From Candidatus Iainarchaeum sp. (GTDB taxonomy: Archaea > Iainarchaeota > Iainarchaeia > Iainarchaeales > DTGL01), in assembly GCA_017608995.1 (NCBI GenBank), contig JAFCEU010000068.1, positions 1-9,392 of the forward strand: 9,392 bases of DNA, read 5' to 3'. The position numbers were made by a program, and so were the translations under genes. Below the pieces are notes generated by a model, which was given only the letters and a program-made list of their open reading frames with translations, did no database searches and was not told where the DNA came from. Position 1 is the stretch's first letter, and every line of letters starts with the position of its first letter. Below are positions 1 through 7,178 of the stretch, one piece after another.

Positions 1-1137
1 GCATGGTTTAAAATAGTGGAATGTCCTGAGGTTCCTACAAGAACGTTTGAAATTAGTGTTCCGGCAAGCTGTATCGAACTTGAGAAGAATAAGGATAAGA
101 ATGTTGCATTTACCATAAAAAATCTGCGCAACGAAAAGCAAACAATAAATCTCCAAACTGTTTCTGATATCCTAAGTGAGATGCAAAAAAGCGTCACTTT
201 AGAAGCAAATCAAACGAAAACGCTTTACGTAAAAGCCCGTGCAAGAGAGCACGATGAGCCAGGAAAACACTATATAAGAGTTTATGGTTGGAACGATGAT
301 TATAGAGAAAAGAAAGAGCTCTGCATAGAAGTAAAGCCAATGCGCAAAAGCATTGTTTCTTTAACTGAAAATGATTTAGAGATAGCACAGTGTAGCTTTG
401 CAGTGTTTGTGCTCACAATAGAAAATCAGGGCGATCTGGACGAAAACTATGAGATAACAATTAATAATAGCACACAAGCAAGCATAAAGGCTTCAGATAC
501 AAAGTTTACCTTAAAGCCAAAATCAGGAAAAGAGATATTTATAACGGTGACTGTGCCTGAGGATATGCCTTTAGGCGACTACAATGCTGAAGTAATTATT
601 GAAAATGAAGATATTTGGGTAAAGAGCTTGCGCTTTAAAGTAGTGGAATCTGCAGCACCAGTAATTGAAAAAAGGCCAATGCTGGTTTCGTATCCTGCCT
701 CAATTGCAATATTCCCAGGCGAGCAAAGAAAAGCATCTATAGTGGTATTGAATCCTTCAACAGAAAGCATTGATATAACAATAGAGTTTGTGCTCCCAGA
801 AGGATTCCACAGCCAGGATAGAAGCTTCACCTTGGAGGCAGGAAAATCGAAGGAAATTGTAAACACTATAGAAGCGGAAGAATGGTTAACGCCAGGTGAA
901 AGCCACTATGGTAAAATAATAATGAGTTATGATGGTGAGCGCGTAGAGAAGAAAATAAGGCTTTATATCGAGGGTTTGCCCCCAGAAGAGCCCGGAACAA
1001 GCACAGGCATGGTAACGCTTTCAGCGCCGCTCGTAGCGGGTGTGTTACTCTTTTTAGCTTTTATACTCTTAATACTTATGATAAGAAACATCACGAGCAA
1101 GGAAAGAGAGTTTAAATTAACGCTCAAAAGGAGGTAG
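1..1137 (+). CDS. Membrane-anchored Ig-like repeat surface protein (5' partial)
   Basis: The reading frame is open to the left edge, and the residues before the GTG at 16 (AWFKIV) look like the last strand of an earlier module (compare LRFKVVE inside this protein). The gene therefore starts upstream and GTG 16 is not its start. Numbering from that GTG, three Ig-like beta-sandwich modules of about 100 residues are visible (roughly 10-107, 109-210, 211-318). A short Pro/Glu/Gly/Thr linker follows, then a transmembrane helix at about 334-357 and a basic cytoplasmic tail ending KRR. Each module carries a strand of the type FTLxxGKSKEI. This suits a surface stalk with its modules outside the cell. 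The style matches COG1470-like archaeal membrane proteins, known only as a loose family. The next gene encodes a paralogue with the same LEAGKSKE motif 5 nt downstream, so the two are probably co-transcribed. No enzymatic motif is seen and the ligand is unknown. Confidence 0.8.
   Translation, partial: AWFKIVECPEVPTRTFEISVPASCIELEKNKDKNVAFTIKNLRNEKQTINLQTVSDILSEMQKSVTLEANQTKTLYVKARAREHDEPGKHYIRVYGWNDDYREKKELCIEVKPMRKSIVSLTENDLEIAQCSFAVFVLTIENQGDLDENYEITINNSTQASIKASDTKFTLKPKSGKEIFITVTVPEDMPLGDYNAEVIIENEDIWVKSLRFKVVESAAPVIEKRPMLVSYPASIAIFPGEQRKASIVVLNPSTESIDITIEFVLPEGFHSQDRSFTLEAGKSKEIVNTIEAEEWLTPGESHYGKIIMSYDGERVEKKIRLYIEGLPPEEPGTSTGMVTLSAPLVAGVLLFLAFILLILMIRNITSKEREFKLTLKRR
1126..1135 (+). promoter_or_regulatory. 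Shine-Dalgarno site for the 1143 gene
   Basis: The string AAAAGGAGGT contains a full GGAGGT and lies 7 nt before the ATG at 1143. It overlaps the last codons and the stop of the preceding gene (AGG AGG TAG), which supports both the start choice and translational coupling of the two stalk genes. Confidence 0.85.
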
Positions 1138-1142
1138 ACTGA

Positions 1143-3290
1143 ATGAGAATTAGAGCAGGTATTTTGATTGCGTTCTTGCTCCTCTTAGCAGGCGCATTTG
1201 CTTCCATAGAGGGGCCCTCAGAGCTTGAGGGAAGCTGTTTTAGCAAAGACCCGGTAATTGCAGAGTACACACTAACAAATAACTACAAAGAAACCATAGA
1301 ATATAAAATAACGATTGCAGGAATAACAAACAACTTCGATGCTTATATAAAGCCCGAGAGCGTTGTTCTGGGGCCTGGTAAAAAAAAGAGCATCTTTCTC
1401 TTTATAAGACCATGCTGTTATACAAAGCCGGGTGTATATACACTTGCGCTGAAGGTAAGCTCAATTAAAGGAACATTTAGCAAAGAGATAAAGTTTGAGG
1501 TGCTGGAGAGTATAAAGATAAGCTTAGATGTTGAGCCTGCCGAGCTTACACTTGGGCAATGTGAAGAGAGAGAAGCAACAGTCAGAATAGAAAACAAAAG
1601 CCCTATAAAGGAAACAATCGTACTTAGCATTGAAGGTAGTGCAAAAAGCTTGTTGAGTTTAAGCTCCGAGGAGGTTAGCATAGCTGAGGATTCAAACAAG
1701 GAGGTTGCACTTAAAGCGAAAGCACCTTGCAAAACTACTGAAGCGGAAAAAACAGCAAATATAATTGCACGCATCAAAGGAACCGAAATAGAAACGGAAA
1801 AAGCCATAAAAATCACCTTAACAACCTTAACAGACAAGCAGATCGTTAAGCTCGAAAAGAAGAGCTTTGAAGCGTGCAATGATGTTGAAGAAACAAAAAC
1901 ACTCAAAATAAGAAACGAGGGCAGAGCTAAAGACAAGCTTAGCTTAAGTATTGATGGTCCAAAATGGATAAAGCTTGAGCAGACCAGCGTAACAATTGAG
2001 CCAGGCGAAGAAGCAGAAGTGAGCTTAAAGTTTATGAGAACTAACGAAGAAGGGGATTTTAACTTCACGATAATTGCAAATTCTGTTTTATATGAAAAGA
2101 CAACTGTTATGAGCTACATCGTAACATTGAAGGACTGTTACAAAGTTACGATTGCAAAAGTTTCGGGCAAAGAGAAGGCCTGCTTGGAAGATGGAAAGCT
2201 AGCATATGGATTCCTGCTAAAGAATGAGAAGAATAGCGAAATAACGCTTGCCCTATCTATCGGGGGCTTAAAAGGTGAGCTCGATAAGAGTGAAGTAACG
2301 TTGAGGCCTGAAGAGGGAAAAGAAATCGTAGCAACAGTTGATATAAGTAAAGAAAGTGCTGGCAAAAAGAAGTTAACTTTGAATGCAAACTCCGAAGAGT
2401 TCTCCAAAAGCCTAACGCTCGATATAGAGTTGAAAGATTGCTATGCACTTAACGTTGATGCTCGCGAATTATCTAAGGAACTAACCTTAGAGGTTGGGCC
2501 GCAGCTCTGTCCACAAAGCAAACTTCTAACACTAAAAGCAACAAACACCGGCACAAAAGAGCAGGAAGTGAAGGTAAGCGTAACAGGCATAAAATGGATT
2601 TACCTTGAACCAAAGGAGTTTGAGCTCGAAGCTGGTAAAAGTAAGGAGTTTTACCTTTACGTTAGTCCTGCAGTAACGGAGCAGGCTGGTGATTACGAAG
2701 GCTTGCTTACTGTAGAAGCGAGGGATTACAAGAAAGAGTTCCCAATAAAGGTAAAGCTTGTTGCAGCTACGCTGCCTGAAAAGATAGGCGTTGCTGCGGA
2801 AGCGGAAGTTGAAGAAACAATAATTGAGCAGGAAAGAACGGTAAAAGCAAAAATAAAACTATTGAATACAAGTGACTGCCCACTAGAGGTGCTCGATATA
2901 AACTCCGAAAAATATAGTGTTACTTTCGAACCAGAGCAGTTTACAATGGATAAAAACGCAAGCATTGAAATAACCACAACAATCTATCTTGGCAAAGGCT
3001 ATGATAAAAACACAGTTGAATTGCCCTTAGTTATTCTCACAGACCGCGGAGTGATAAAGAAAAACATTATTATAAATCTACTAGAGGAGACGGTAACAGA
3101 GATTGAAACGGAAACTCCAGTAGAAGAAACGCCAGGCGCGCCTGCAGGTCAAGCGGTTGCAGCACCGCAAGTTGCAAACATCGTGGTGCTTTTATTCTTA
3201 GCGATAGTTGCAGTGATAATAGTAATCCTCGCATACTATGCATATACTAAGGAAAAAGCTGGCGAAGAGGCGCAAGGGAAGAAGAAATAA
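1143..3290 (+). CDS. Exported six-module Ig-like surface protein with C-terminal anchor
   Basis: The 715-residue product begins with a signal peptide (basic MRIR, hydrophobic core to about residue 17, likely cleavage near AFA-S at 20-21). It ends with a Thr/Pro/Glu/Gly/Ala linker (650-672), a transmembrane helix (about 677-701) and a Lys-rich tail. Between them are six tandem Ig-like modules of about 100 residues (about 22-124, 125-228, 229-330, 333-432, 434-540, 550-647). They recur with the pattern x-L-x-I-x-N-x-G early and V-x-(L/I)-x-P-G-x-x-x-E in the middle. Modules begin near a cysteine (C32, C140, C245, C347, C456), and several have a second one late (C91/C92, C196, C332, C433), which suggests disulfides. 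The linker fits a wall-spanning segment. It is a paralogue of the preceding gene, sharing LEAGKSKE, and is likely a surface stalk or adhesin of the COG1470-like type. There is no catalytic motif and the function is unassigned. The start is fixed by the strong upstream ribosome site. Confidence 0.88.
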   Translation: MRIRAGILIAFLLLLAGAFASIEGPSELEGSCFSKDPVIAEYTLTNNYKETIEYKITIAGITNNFDAYIKPESVVLGPGKKKSIFLFIRPCCYTKPGVYTLALKVSSIKGTFSKEIKFEVLESIKISLDVEPAELTLGQCEEREATVRIENKSPIKETIVLSIEGSAKSLLSLSSEEVSIAEDSNKEVALKAKAPCKTTEAEKTANIIARIKGTEIETEKAIKITLTTLTDKQIVKLEKKSFEACNDVEETKTLKIRNEGRAKDKLSLSIDGPKWIKLEQTSVTIEPGEEAEVSLKFMRTNEEGDFNFTIIANSVLYEKTTVMSYIVTLKDCYKVTIAKVSGKEKACLEDGKLAYGFLLKNEKNSEITLALSIGGLKGELDKSEVTLRPEEGKEIVATVDISKESAGKKKLTLNANSEEFSKSLTLDIELKDCYALNVDARELSKELTLEVGPQLCPQSKLLTLKATNTGTKEQEVKVSVTGIKWIYLEPKEFELEAGKSKEFYLYVSPAVTEQAGDYEGLLTVEARDYKKEFPIKVKLVAATLPEKIGVAAEAEVEETIIEQERTVKAKIKLLNTSDCPLEVLDINSEKYSVTFEPEQFTMDKNASIEITTTIYLGKGYDKNTVELPLVILTDRGVIKKNIIINLLEETVTEIETETPVEETPGAPAGQAVAAPQVANIVVLLFLAIVAVIIVILAYYAYTKEKAGEEAQGKKK

Positions 3291-3316
3291 TGCCTCTTTT
3301 TCTTTTTGTCTTTTTT
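3291..3316 (+). terminator. Pyrimidine-rich archaeal-type terminator
   Basis: Directly after the stop at 3290 come successive T runs (3297-3301, 3303-3307 and 3311-3316) broken by single C or G bases, with no hairpin. This is the usual form of an archaeal intrinsic terminator. It sits in the 28-nt gap between convergent genes. The opposite strand shows no comparable T tract right after 3319, so the convergent operon may terminate inside this gene's 3' end. Confidence 0.65.
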
Positions 3317-3318
3317 AT

Positions 3319-5013
3319 TTAAACAGACTGCGAAAGTAAATTATCTAAGCATGCTAAGCATTGAATTATGGTGCTACAAGTGGAGCACTCTGACGAGGGA
3401 GTTAGACCTTGTGGTTGTTCTATTCCAGTAGGGCCTTCAGAAACCTCAATCGGGGCTGGTCGTGAAGGTTCTTCTGGAGCTTGCTGAGAAGCAGCACAAT
3501 TACCCAGTTCAAGTGGAACACCAGCATAATTCCTTGAAATGAACCAAATGTTTTTGCCTGTGTGTTCTGCTAAAACCTGAACAGTTACATAAATACTTGA
3601 ACCAAAACTCCCAACGTTAGGATTCAAAAAATTACCACCTGAATCTTTGCTAATAGAAAATTCTAAAGGCGTACTGGAAGAATCAAAGCATGTTGTATAA
3701 CTATTATGTGAGAACCAAGTATCATAAGTGAACAACCCCATATCACCTGAAACAACCGAAGAAAGCTCCTGAGAAGCCGCTTGTGTAAATTCTGCTTCTC
3801 TCGTAGTGCCAAATGGTTCTAATTCATCATGCTCGCCAATAACATAAAGCCACCATAAGAGAGCATAATAAAATCGTTCCGATTGTTCAACAGAACCTGT
3901 TGAAGCGCCAATATCTGCAGAAACCAATGCATTTAATGGATTCTGGCGCCAAAGAGTAACACAAACCTTTTTATTTGTACAGTTCGCGTATGATAAAGAA
4001 ACCTTAATTTGGTTATTAATAGCGTTACCTTGGTTATCACATACATGTATTTTACCATCGTTAAATGTAGTAGTTGCTACCTCTATATTTTCTATTGTTG
4101 GGCTACAATCTCCAACGCCCCTAACAAAATCATCCAAATTAGATAAAGTTGGTGACTTGCCGGTAGGCTCAGAGACCTGAGTTTCCTCATCGGGCGCTTC
4201 TTCACCAGCTAACGCTCCTTGCGTTTCCTCACCCAAACCAGAGCCACCCACATAAATGCGGTGTTCTGTAGTACTGGAAGTGGGTTCTGTCAGATAATAA
4301 GCAACAATATTGTATTTTTTGCCAGCTATGGTGACTTCCCCCGGTTCAGATATCCAATCAGAAACTTGTTCCGAAGCATCCAGGCTATTTCCCAGTCCGA
4401 ACCGTATGCTAAAATTAACCACAACTTCTCGAGAATCTCCCTCGGGCACGCAAGAGTAGCCCATTCTAGTTGGATCTACGCCGAGTCCACATACATATTC
4501 CAAACCTTCGATACTATCGATTCTATATTGTATTATTGAAATTTTAAATACTCCGTCACGGCGGGATCCTGCATTACAGCTTGTAGAATCTCCGACAGAA
4601 AGCATAGGCACCATACCAAAGCCACTCTCACAATCCAAATGAGCCCAACCTGGAACACTCTTGCGGTTTTCCAAATCCAGTGAGAACGATACCGTTGGTT
4701 TTCTTGGTTCCAAGAACCAAACAAAAGAAACGCCTTTTTCAGTGGGAGAATAACTGTTTAGGTATGTTCCATTGCTTGCCTTTTTTGGTGGTTTATAATG
4801 TGAAGGCACCACGTGGTAAACGCCATGCCATGGATAATCTGATTCTAAGCTTACAGCATTTATTACAAAATCAGCAGGTTCCAGCACAGGATTGCGACTT
4901 TCATCCACATAACTATCTGGCTTTACATAGGTGTGAATTGTAAAAGAGTAGCAGCAGCTTGAAAGTAGAATGAAAAAAGTGAACAAAACACCAATATACT
5001 TAATGCCATTCAT
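3319..5013 (-). CDS. Exported cysteine-rich protein with C-x2-C-x5-C-x2-C C-terminal tail
   Basis: The 564-residue product has an N-terminal signal sequence (MNGIKY, then a hydrophobic stretch to about 19). L17-S18-S19-C20 resembles a lipobox, so a lipid anchor is possible. After the signal it begins FTIHTYVKP, like FRIVTKIKP in the neighbouring gene. Residues about 153-256 form a domain paralogous to one in that neighbour (DGVFKISI, two Cys, EVVVNFSIRF, DWI, KKYNIVAYY). An acidic Gly/Glu/Pro linker (257-290) leads to a second region (about 302-506) containing CSPTIENI and VTLWRQNPL, which distantly matches the body of the protein at 7883. A Pro/Glu/Gln/Gly linker (510-540) precedes the tail with C543, C546, C552 and C555. 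The mature part has 14 cysteines, consistent with disulfides. The ATG directly abuts the TGA of the preceding gene and has its own ribosome site, so this is the last gene of the operon. No known family or catalytic site is recognised. Confidence 0.88.
   Translation of the reverse strand: MNGIKYIGVLFTFFILLSSCCYSFTIHTYVKPDSYVDESRNPVLEPADFVINAVSLESDYPWHGVYHVVPSHYKPPKKASNGTYLNSYSPTEKGVSFVWFLEPRKPTVSFSLDLENRKSVPGWAHLDCESGFGMVPMLSVGDSTSCNAGSRRDGVFKISIIQYRIDSIEGLEYVCGLGVDPTRMGYSCVPEGDSREVVVNFSIRFGLGNSLDASEQVSDWISEPGEVTIAGKKYNIVAYYLTEPTSSTTEHRIYVGGSGLGEETQGALAGEEAPDEETQVSEPTGKSPTLSNLDDFVRGVGDCSPTIENIEVATTTFNDGKIHVCDNQGNAINNQIKVSLSYANCTNKKVCVTLWRQNPLNALVSADIGASTGSVEQSERFYYALLWWLYVIGEHDELEPFGTTREAEFTQAASQELSSVVSGDMGLFTYDTWFSHNSYTTCFDSSSTPLEFSISKDSGGNFLNPNVGSFGSSIYVTVQVLAEHTGKNIWFISRNYAGVPLELGNCAASQQAPEEPSRPAPIEVSEGPTGIEQPQGLTPSSECSTCSTIIQCLACLDNLLSQSV
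3322..3402 (-). repeat. Copy A of the shared cysteine-tail coding segment
   Basis: These 27 codons encode the tail from TPSSEC to LLSQSV. It matches the tail encoded at 7886-7966 in 26 of 27 residues (one Thr/Ala change). At DNA level I count about 18 differences in 81 nt, 16 codons differing synonymously. A central 26-nt stretch (3341-3366) is identical in both copies and includes the palindrome AGCATGCT. Confidence 0.92.
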
Positions 5014-5247
5014 TCACCACTCACCTGGTTGCACATCCTCTACATGCCAGTTAGACTCTATTAATCCACTACTAGTAAAGCGCCAATTAACTTTAACAAC
5101 TTTTAAATCGCTATAATCGTCAACAGTACTACCTGCAAGCTTCTCGGGCAATGGTAAGAAGAATCTTGCTTCATAGTTGTGCCCTAAAAGAACATCTTCA
5201 AACTTTATCACTACGTCCAATGGAACCTGCTTGCCTTTATATTCCAC
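5014..5247 (-). CDS. C-terminal part of the frameshifted exported protein
   Basis: This 77-codon frame opens at a GTG but looks like the displaced end of the large gene upstream, not a separate gene. It has no signal peptide although every neighbour is exported, it overlaps the upstream frame by 37 nt, and the frame stays open upstream of the GTG, reading a beta-rich SFTGTVEYKGKQVPLDVV. Adding one T to the run at 5257-5260 (minus-strand TTTT) would join it as PFITLFTGTVEYKGK into a continuous 721-residue protein starting at 7178. The content (KGKQVPLDVVIKF, LKVVKVNWRF) resembles a final beta-sandwich. A weak AGGT lies just before the GTG, so independent coupled translation cannot be fully excluded. 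Its stop abuts the ATG of the next gene. Confidence 0.6.
   Translation of the reverse strand: MEYKGKQVPLDVVIKFEDVLLGHNYEARFFLPLPEKLAGSTVDDYSDLKVVKVNWRFTSSGLIESNWHVEDVQPGEW
5021..5026 (-). promoter_or_regulatory. Shine-Dalgarno site for the 3319-5013 gene
   Basis: On the minus strand this reads AGGTGA, 7 nt before the ATG at 5013, within the last codons of the upstream gene (Pro-Gly-Glu-Trp-stop). The arrangement TGA immediately followed by ATG implies coupled translation. Confidence 0.75.
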
Positions 5248-7178
5248 TGTACCTGTAAAAGAGTTATAAATGGAATTTCCTGATAACCATTAGATGGATC
5301 AACAAGCTTAAAGATTCTATACTCTTTCAAGGCATTGTAAACCGCCACATAAGAATCTTTTGGATAAGTGGTTAAATTGTCGCCAACTTCCGGCAAGCCT
5401 TCGCCTGTGAAGTAGGGAACGTAGTTATCTACAAATGTCTTAAAAGCATCGTAAGAAAATACTACATATTTAGCGGAAACCATGGTTTCCTCTTCAGGCT
5501 CCGCCTCTGCCTCAACAGGCTGCATGCCGACATCAAGGCTTGCCTCATACGGCTCATTATCTAAAAGGATAGTTTCGCTATGGTCCTCATAACCTATCGC
5601 TGTAATAACAACAGTTATAGGCACATCATCAATCACGGAAATTGGTGCATTGAAAGTTACCTTTCCACCCAAAACATCCTTAGTTACTTCATAGCGCTCA
5701 CCCGTAACGGGATCGTTAAAGCTTATTGTTGCTGATGCGCCAGAACCCAAGCCGAGGGGGGCTCCTGTAATAGCATCGCTAATGTTTATAGTTAAGTTTG
5801 GTCCTTGAGCCAATCTTTGCACTTCGCGCCTAGTTCTCATAAACCAGCTGTATCTATTCTCCTCCTCGAAGAGCCTTACCTTCATTGCAAACCGCACGTA
5901 AGCATCCTTACAGTGGTCGTTTTCCTTTAATGGACAACCGGAATCACAATTGTTGTTCCTTTCATCAACGAAATAAGGCATCTCTATTTGCGCAGGGTCC
6001 TGGTAAAGTCTTAAAATAATTCTTTTATTACCGCCAAATAAAAACTCCTCTTGAAGTTCAGAATCATTTATATGATAGTCCATTCTCCCATGTTTCGTTT
6101 GGCCACTATTAAGCTCTGTTATTCTTATATCAGCATCTGGAATACCTTCGCGCTCTACGATAGAACCATCAGGCGTCAAGATCTTTGGGCTGAAGGAAAT
6201 AAGCTCGAATTTATAGGCGCTATCAAACAGCGCATTTCCAGTATCTTCCGCAGTTACCCCACTAAGGTCCAGAGTTGGACCTCTAGTTTCTTCAATTTCA
6301 TCTTCAACGAATATATTGAACTTTGCCATCCTAACTGCTTCCTCCCACTTGTCCTGTTTGGGCCTCGCTTTAACTTCCAAAAAGTCGGATTCTCTTTCAA
6401 AATCAATCTCGCACTGCGCTTTTGTCGGACCAGTGGAAACCAAAACGTCGCCAGCAGAGGAGCTAAGTTCATCAGAGTATTCTATTGCGAGGAAAGCGAG
6501 AAGCTCATCGATGCTGTTAAAGCACTTATCTAGCGACCCGGGTGGCATTACTGCTCTGCCATCTGTGTTTTTATATTTGAAAACTATGCAAAAATCAACG
6601 ACTACTTCTGGCTCAAGTGGTTTTGGAAAATAGTAACGGTCATCACCTATATAATTCTCATAAAAGTCTGCAACTTCGATATTAGTAATTGCGTATCTAA
6701 CATTGCCAAAAGTAATCCAGTCACCGCTCACTTTATTTATATCCGCTTTAAAACCAGGGCTATTTGTCCTTCCATCTGGTAAAGTCAATATAAGCTTGAC
6801 TTTCGGCCCACCTCTCTCATCACATCGATCAACACATCTATAAGTACCATCCTCATTTAACATATAGCTTCTTGGTTCAACCTCCGTGAGAGTAAATTTA
6901 TAGGTGCCATCATGGAAGCCATCAAATATTCTATTGAAAGTGTCTTCATTCAACATACTGAGTCCTTCGCGCAGGTTGAGCTCGAAGGTATTGTTTGAAG
7001 TTTCGTCAATAAGAGCATGCGAATCGGAGCGATAGCGCTTAACGTATGTATAGCCCAGCGTGCCGTCAGGCATTTCTATTGGCTTAATCTTTGTAACTAT
7101 TCTAAACGCGCTGGAAAAAGGCAAGGCTGAAAAGGTTAGTATGAATATAAGGATCAAGGCGGAGCATTTACTATTCAT
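5211..7178 (-). CDS. Large exported multidomain surface protein, frameshifted near its 3' end
   Basis: The start is the ATG at 7178, not the GTG at 7184. The GTG directly touches the GGAGGT ribosome site, whereas the ATG is 6 nt from it and overlaps the previous stop as ATGA. The 655-residue frame has a signal peptide (MNSK, hydrophobic core, cleavage near FSSA-F at about 24). Next come FRIVTKIKP (shared with the 3319-5013 product) and a domain at about 90-184 with DGTYKF, two Cys, VKLILTL, DWITFGNVRYAI and DRYYF, also found in that protein. A second YKFEL region with CDSGC (about 321-440) may be a diverged copy. Residues about 461-540 look like a carboxypeptidase-regulatory-like beta-sandwich (SDAITGAPLGLG, GGKVTF, ITAIGYEDHSETILLD). 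An acidic linker and a last domain follow; that domain continues in the frame at 5014-5247. The final 16 or so residues here (LLQVQWNIKASRFHWT) are probably out-of-frame. The mature part has 8 Cys. Function is unknown; a structural surface role is inferred. Confidence 0.82.
   Translation of the reverse strand: MNSKCSALILIFILTFSALPFSSAFRIVTKIKPIEMPDGTLGYTYVKRYRSDSHALIDETSNNTFELNLREGLSMLNEDTFNRIFDGFHDGTYKFTLTEVEPRSYMLNEDGTYRCVDRCDERGGPKVKLILTLPDGRTNSPGFKADINKVSGDWITFGNVRYAITNIEVADFYENYIGDDRYYFPKPLEPEVVVDFCIVFKYKNTDGRAVMPPGSLDKCFNSIDELLAFLAIEYSDELSSSAGDVLVSTGPTKAQCEIDFERESDFLEVKARPKQDKWEEAVRMAKFNIFVEDEIEETRGPTLDLSGVTAEDTGNALFDSAYKFELISFSPKILTPDGSIVEREGIPDADIRITELNSGQTKHGRMDYHINDSELQEEFLFGGNKRIILRLYQDPAQIEMPYFVDERNNNCDSGCPLKENDHCKDAYVRFAMKVRLFEEENRYSWFMRTRREVQRLAQGPNLTINISDAITGAPLGLGSGASATISFNDPVTGERYEVTKDVLGGKVTFNAPISVIDDVPITVVITAIGYEDHSETILLDNEPYEASLDVGMQPVEAEAEPEEETMVSAKYVVFSYDAFKTFVDNYVPYFTGEGLPEVGDNLTTYPKDSYVAVYNALKEYRIFKLVDPSNGYQEIPFITLLQVQWNIKASRFHWT
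5257..5260 (-). other. Probable single-base frameshift at a T4 run
   Basis: On the minus strand the sequence TCTTTTAC lies where the upstream frame (PFIT) and the downstream frame (FTGTVEYKG) overlap. One additional T would restore a single frame of 721 residues. It could be a real mutation, an assembly or sequencing error, or slippage during expression. There is no classic X-XXY-YYZ heptamer, so programmed -1 shifting is less likely. Confidence 0.65.

Noticed and set aside
1418..2068. A 216-codon open frame on the minus strand inside the six-module gene.
   Set aside because: It lies antisense to a strong gene with signal peptide, repeats and anchor. Its composition (Ser/Leu/Phe-rich) is what the complement of Lys/Glu-rich coding sequence gives, and it has no ribosome site that I can see.
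3341..3366. The identical 26-nt sequence as an insertion-sequence end, attachment site or CRISPR repeat.
   Set aside because: It lies inside coding sequence in frame at both copies, flanks no transposase or integrase, and there are only two copies 4.5 kb apart.
3322..3402. The tail as a classic zinc-ribbon knuckle pair.
   Set aside because: The spacing between the two CxxC pairs is only five residues, the usual Gly/Pro/Lys knuckle residues are absent, and the proteins are exported. A metal site is possible but not supported.
5250..5275. Programmed -1 ribosomal frameshifting as the explanation for the split gene.
   Set aside because: No X-XXY-YYZ heptamer fits the zero frame and I see no strong downstream hairpin or pseudoknot. 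A one-base indel in the T run is simpler.
6051..6633. Two plus-strand open frames (160 and 105 codons) inside the large exported gene.
   Set aside because: They are antisense shadows of well-supported coding sequence, with no promoter, ribosome site or coherent domain content.
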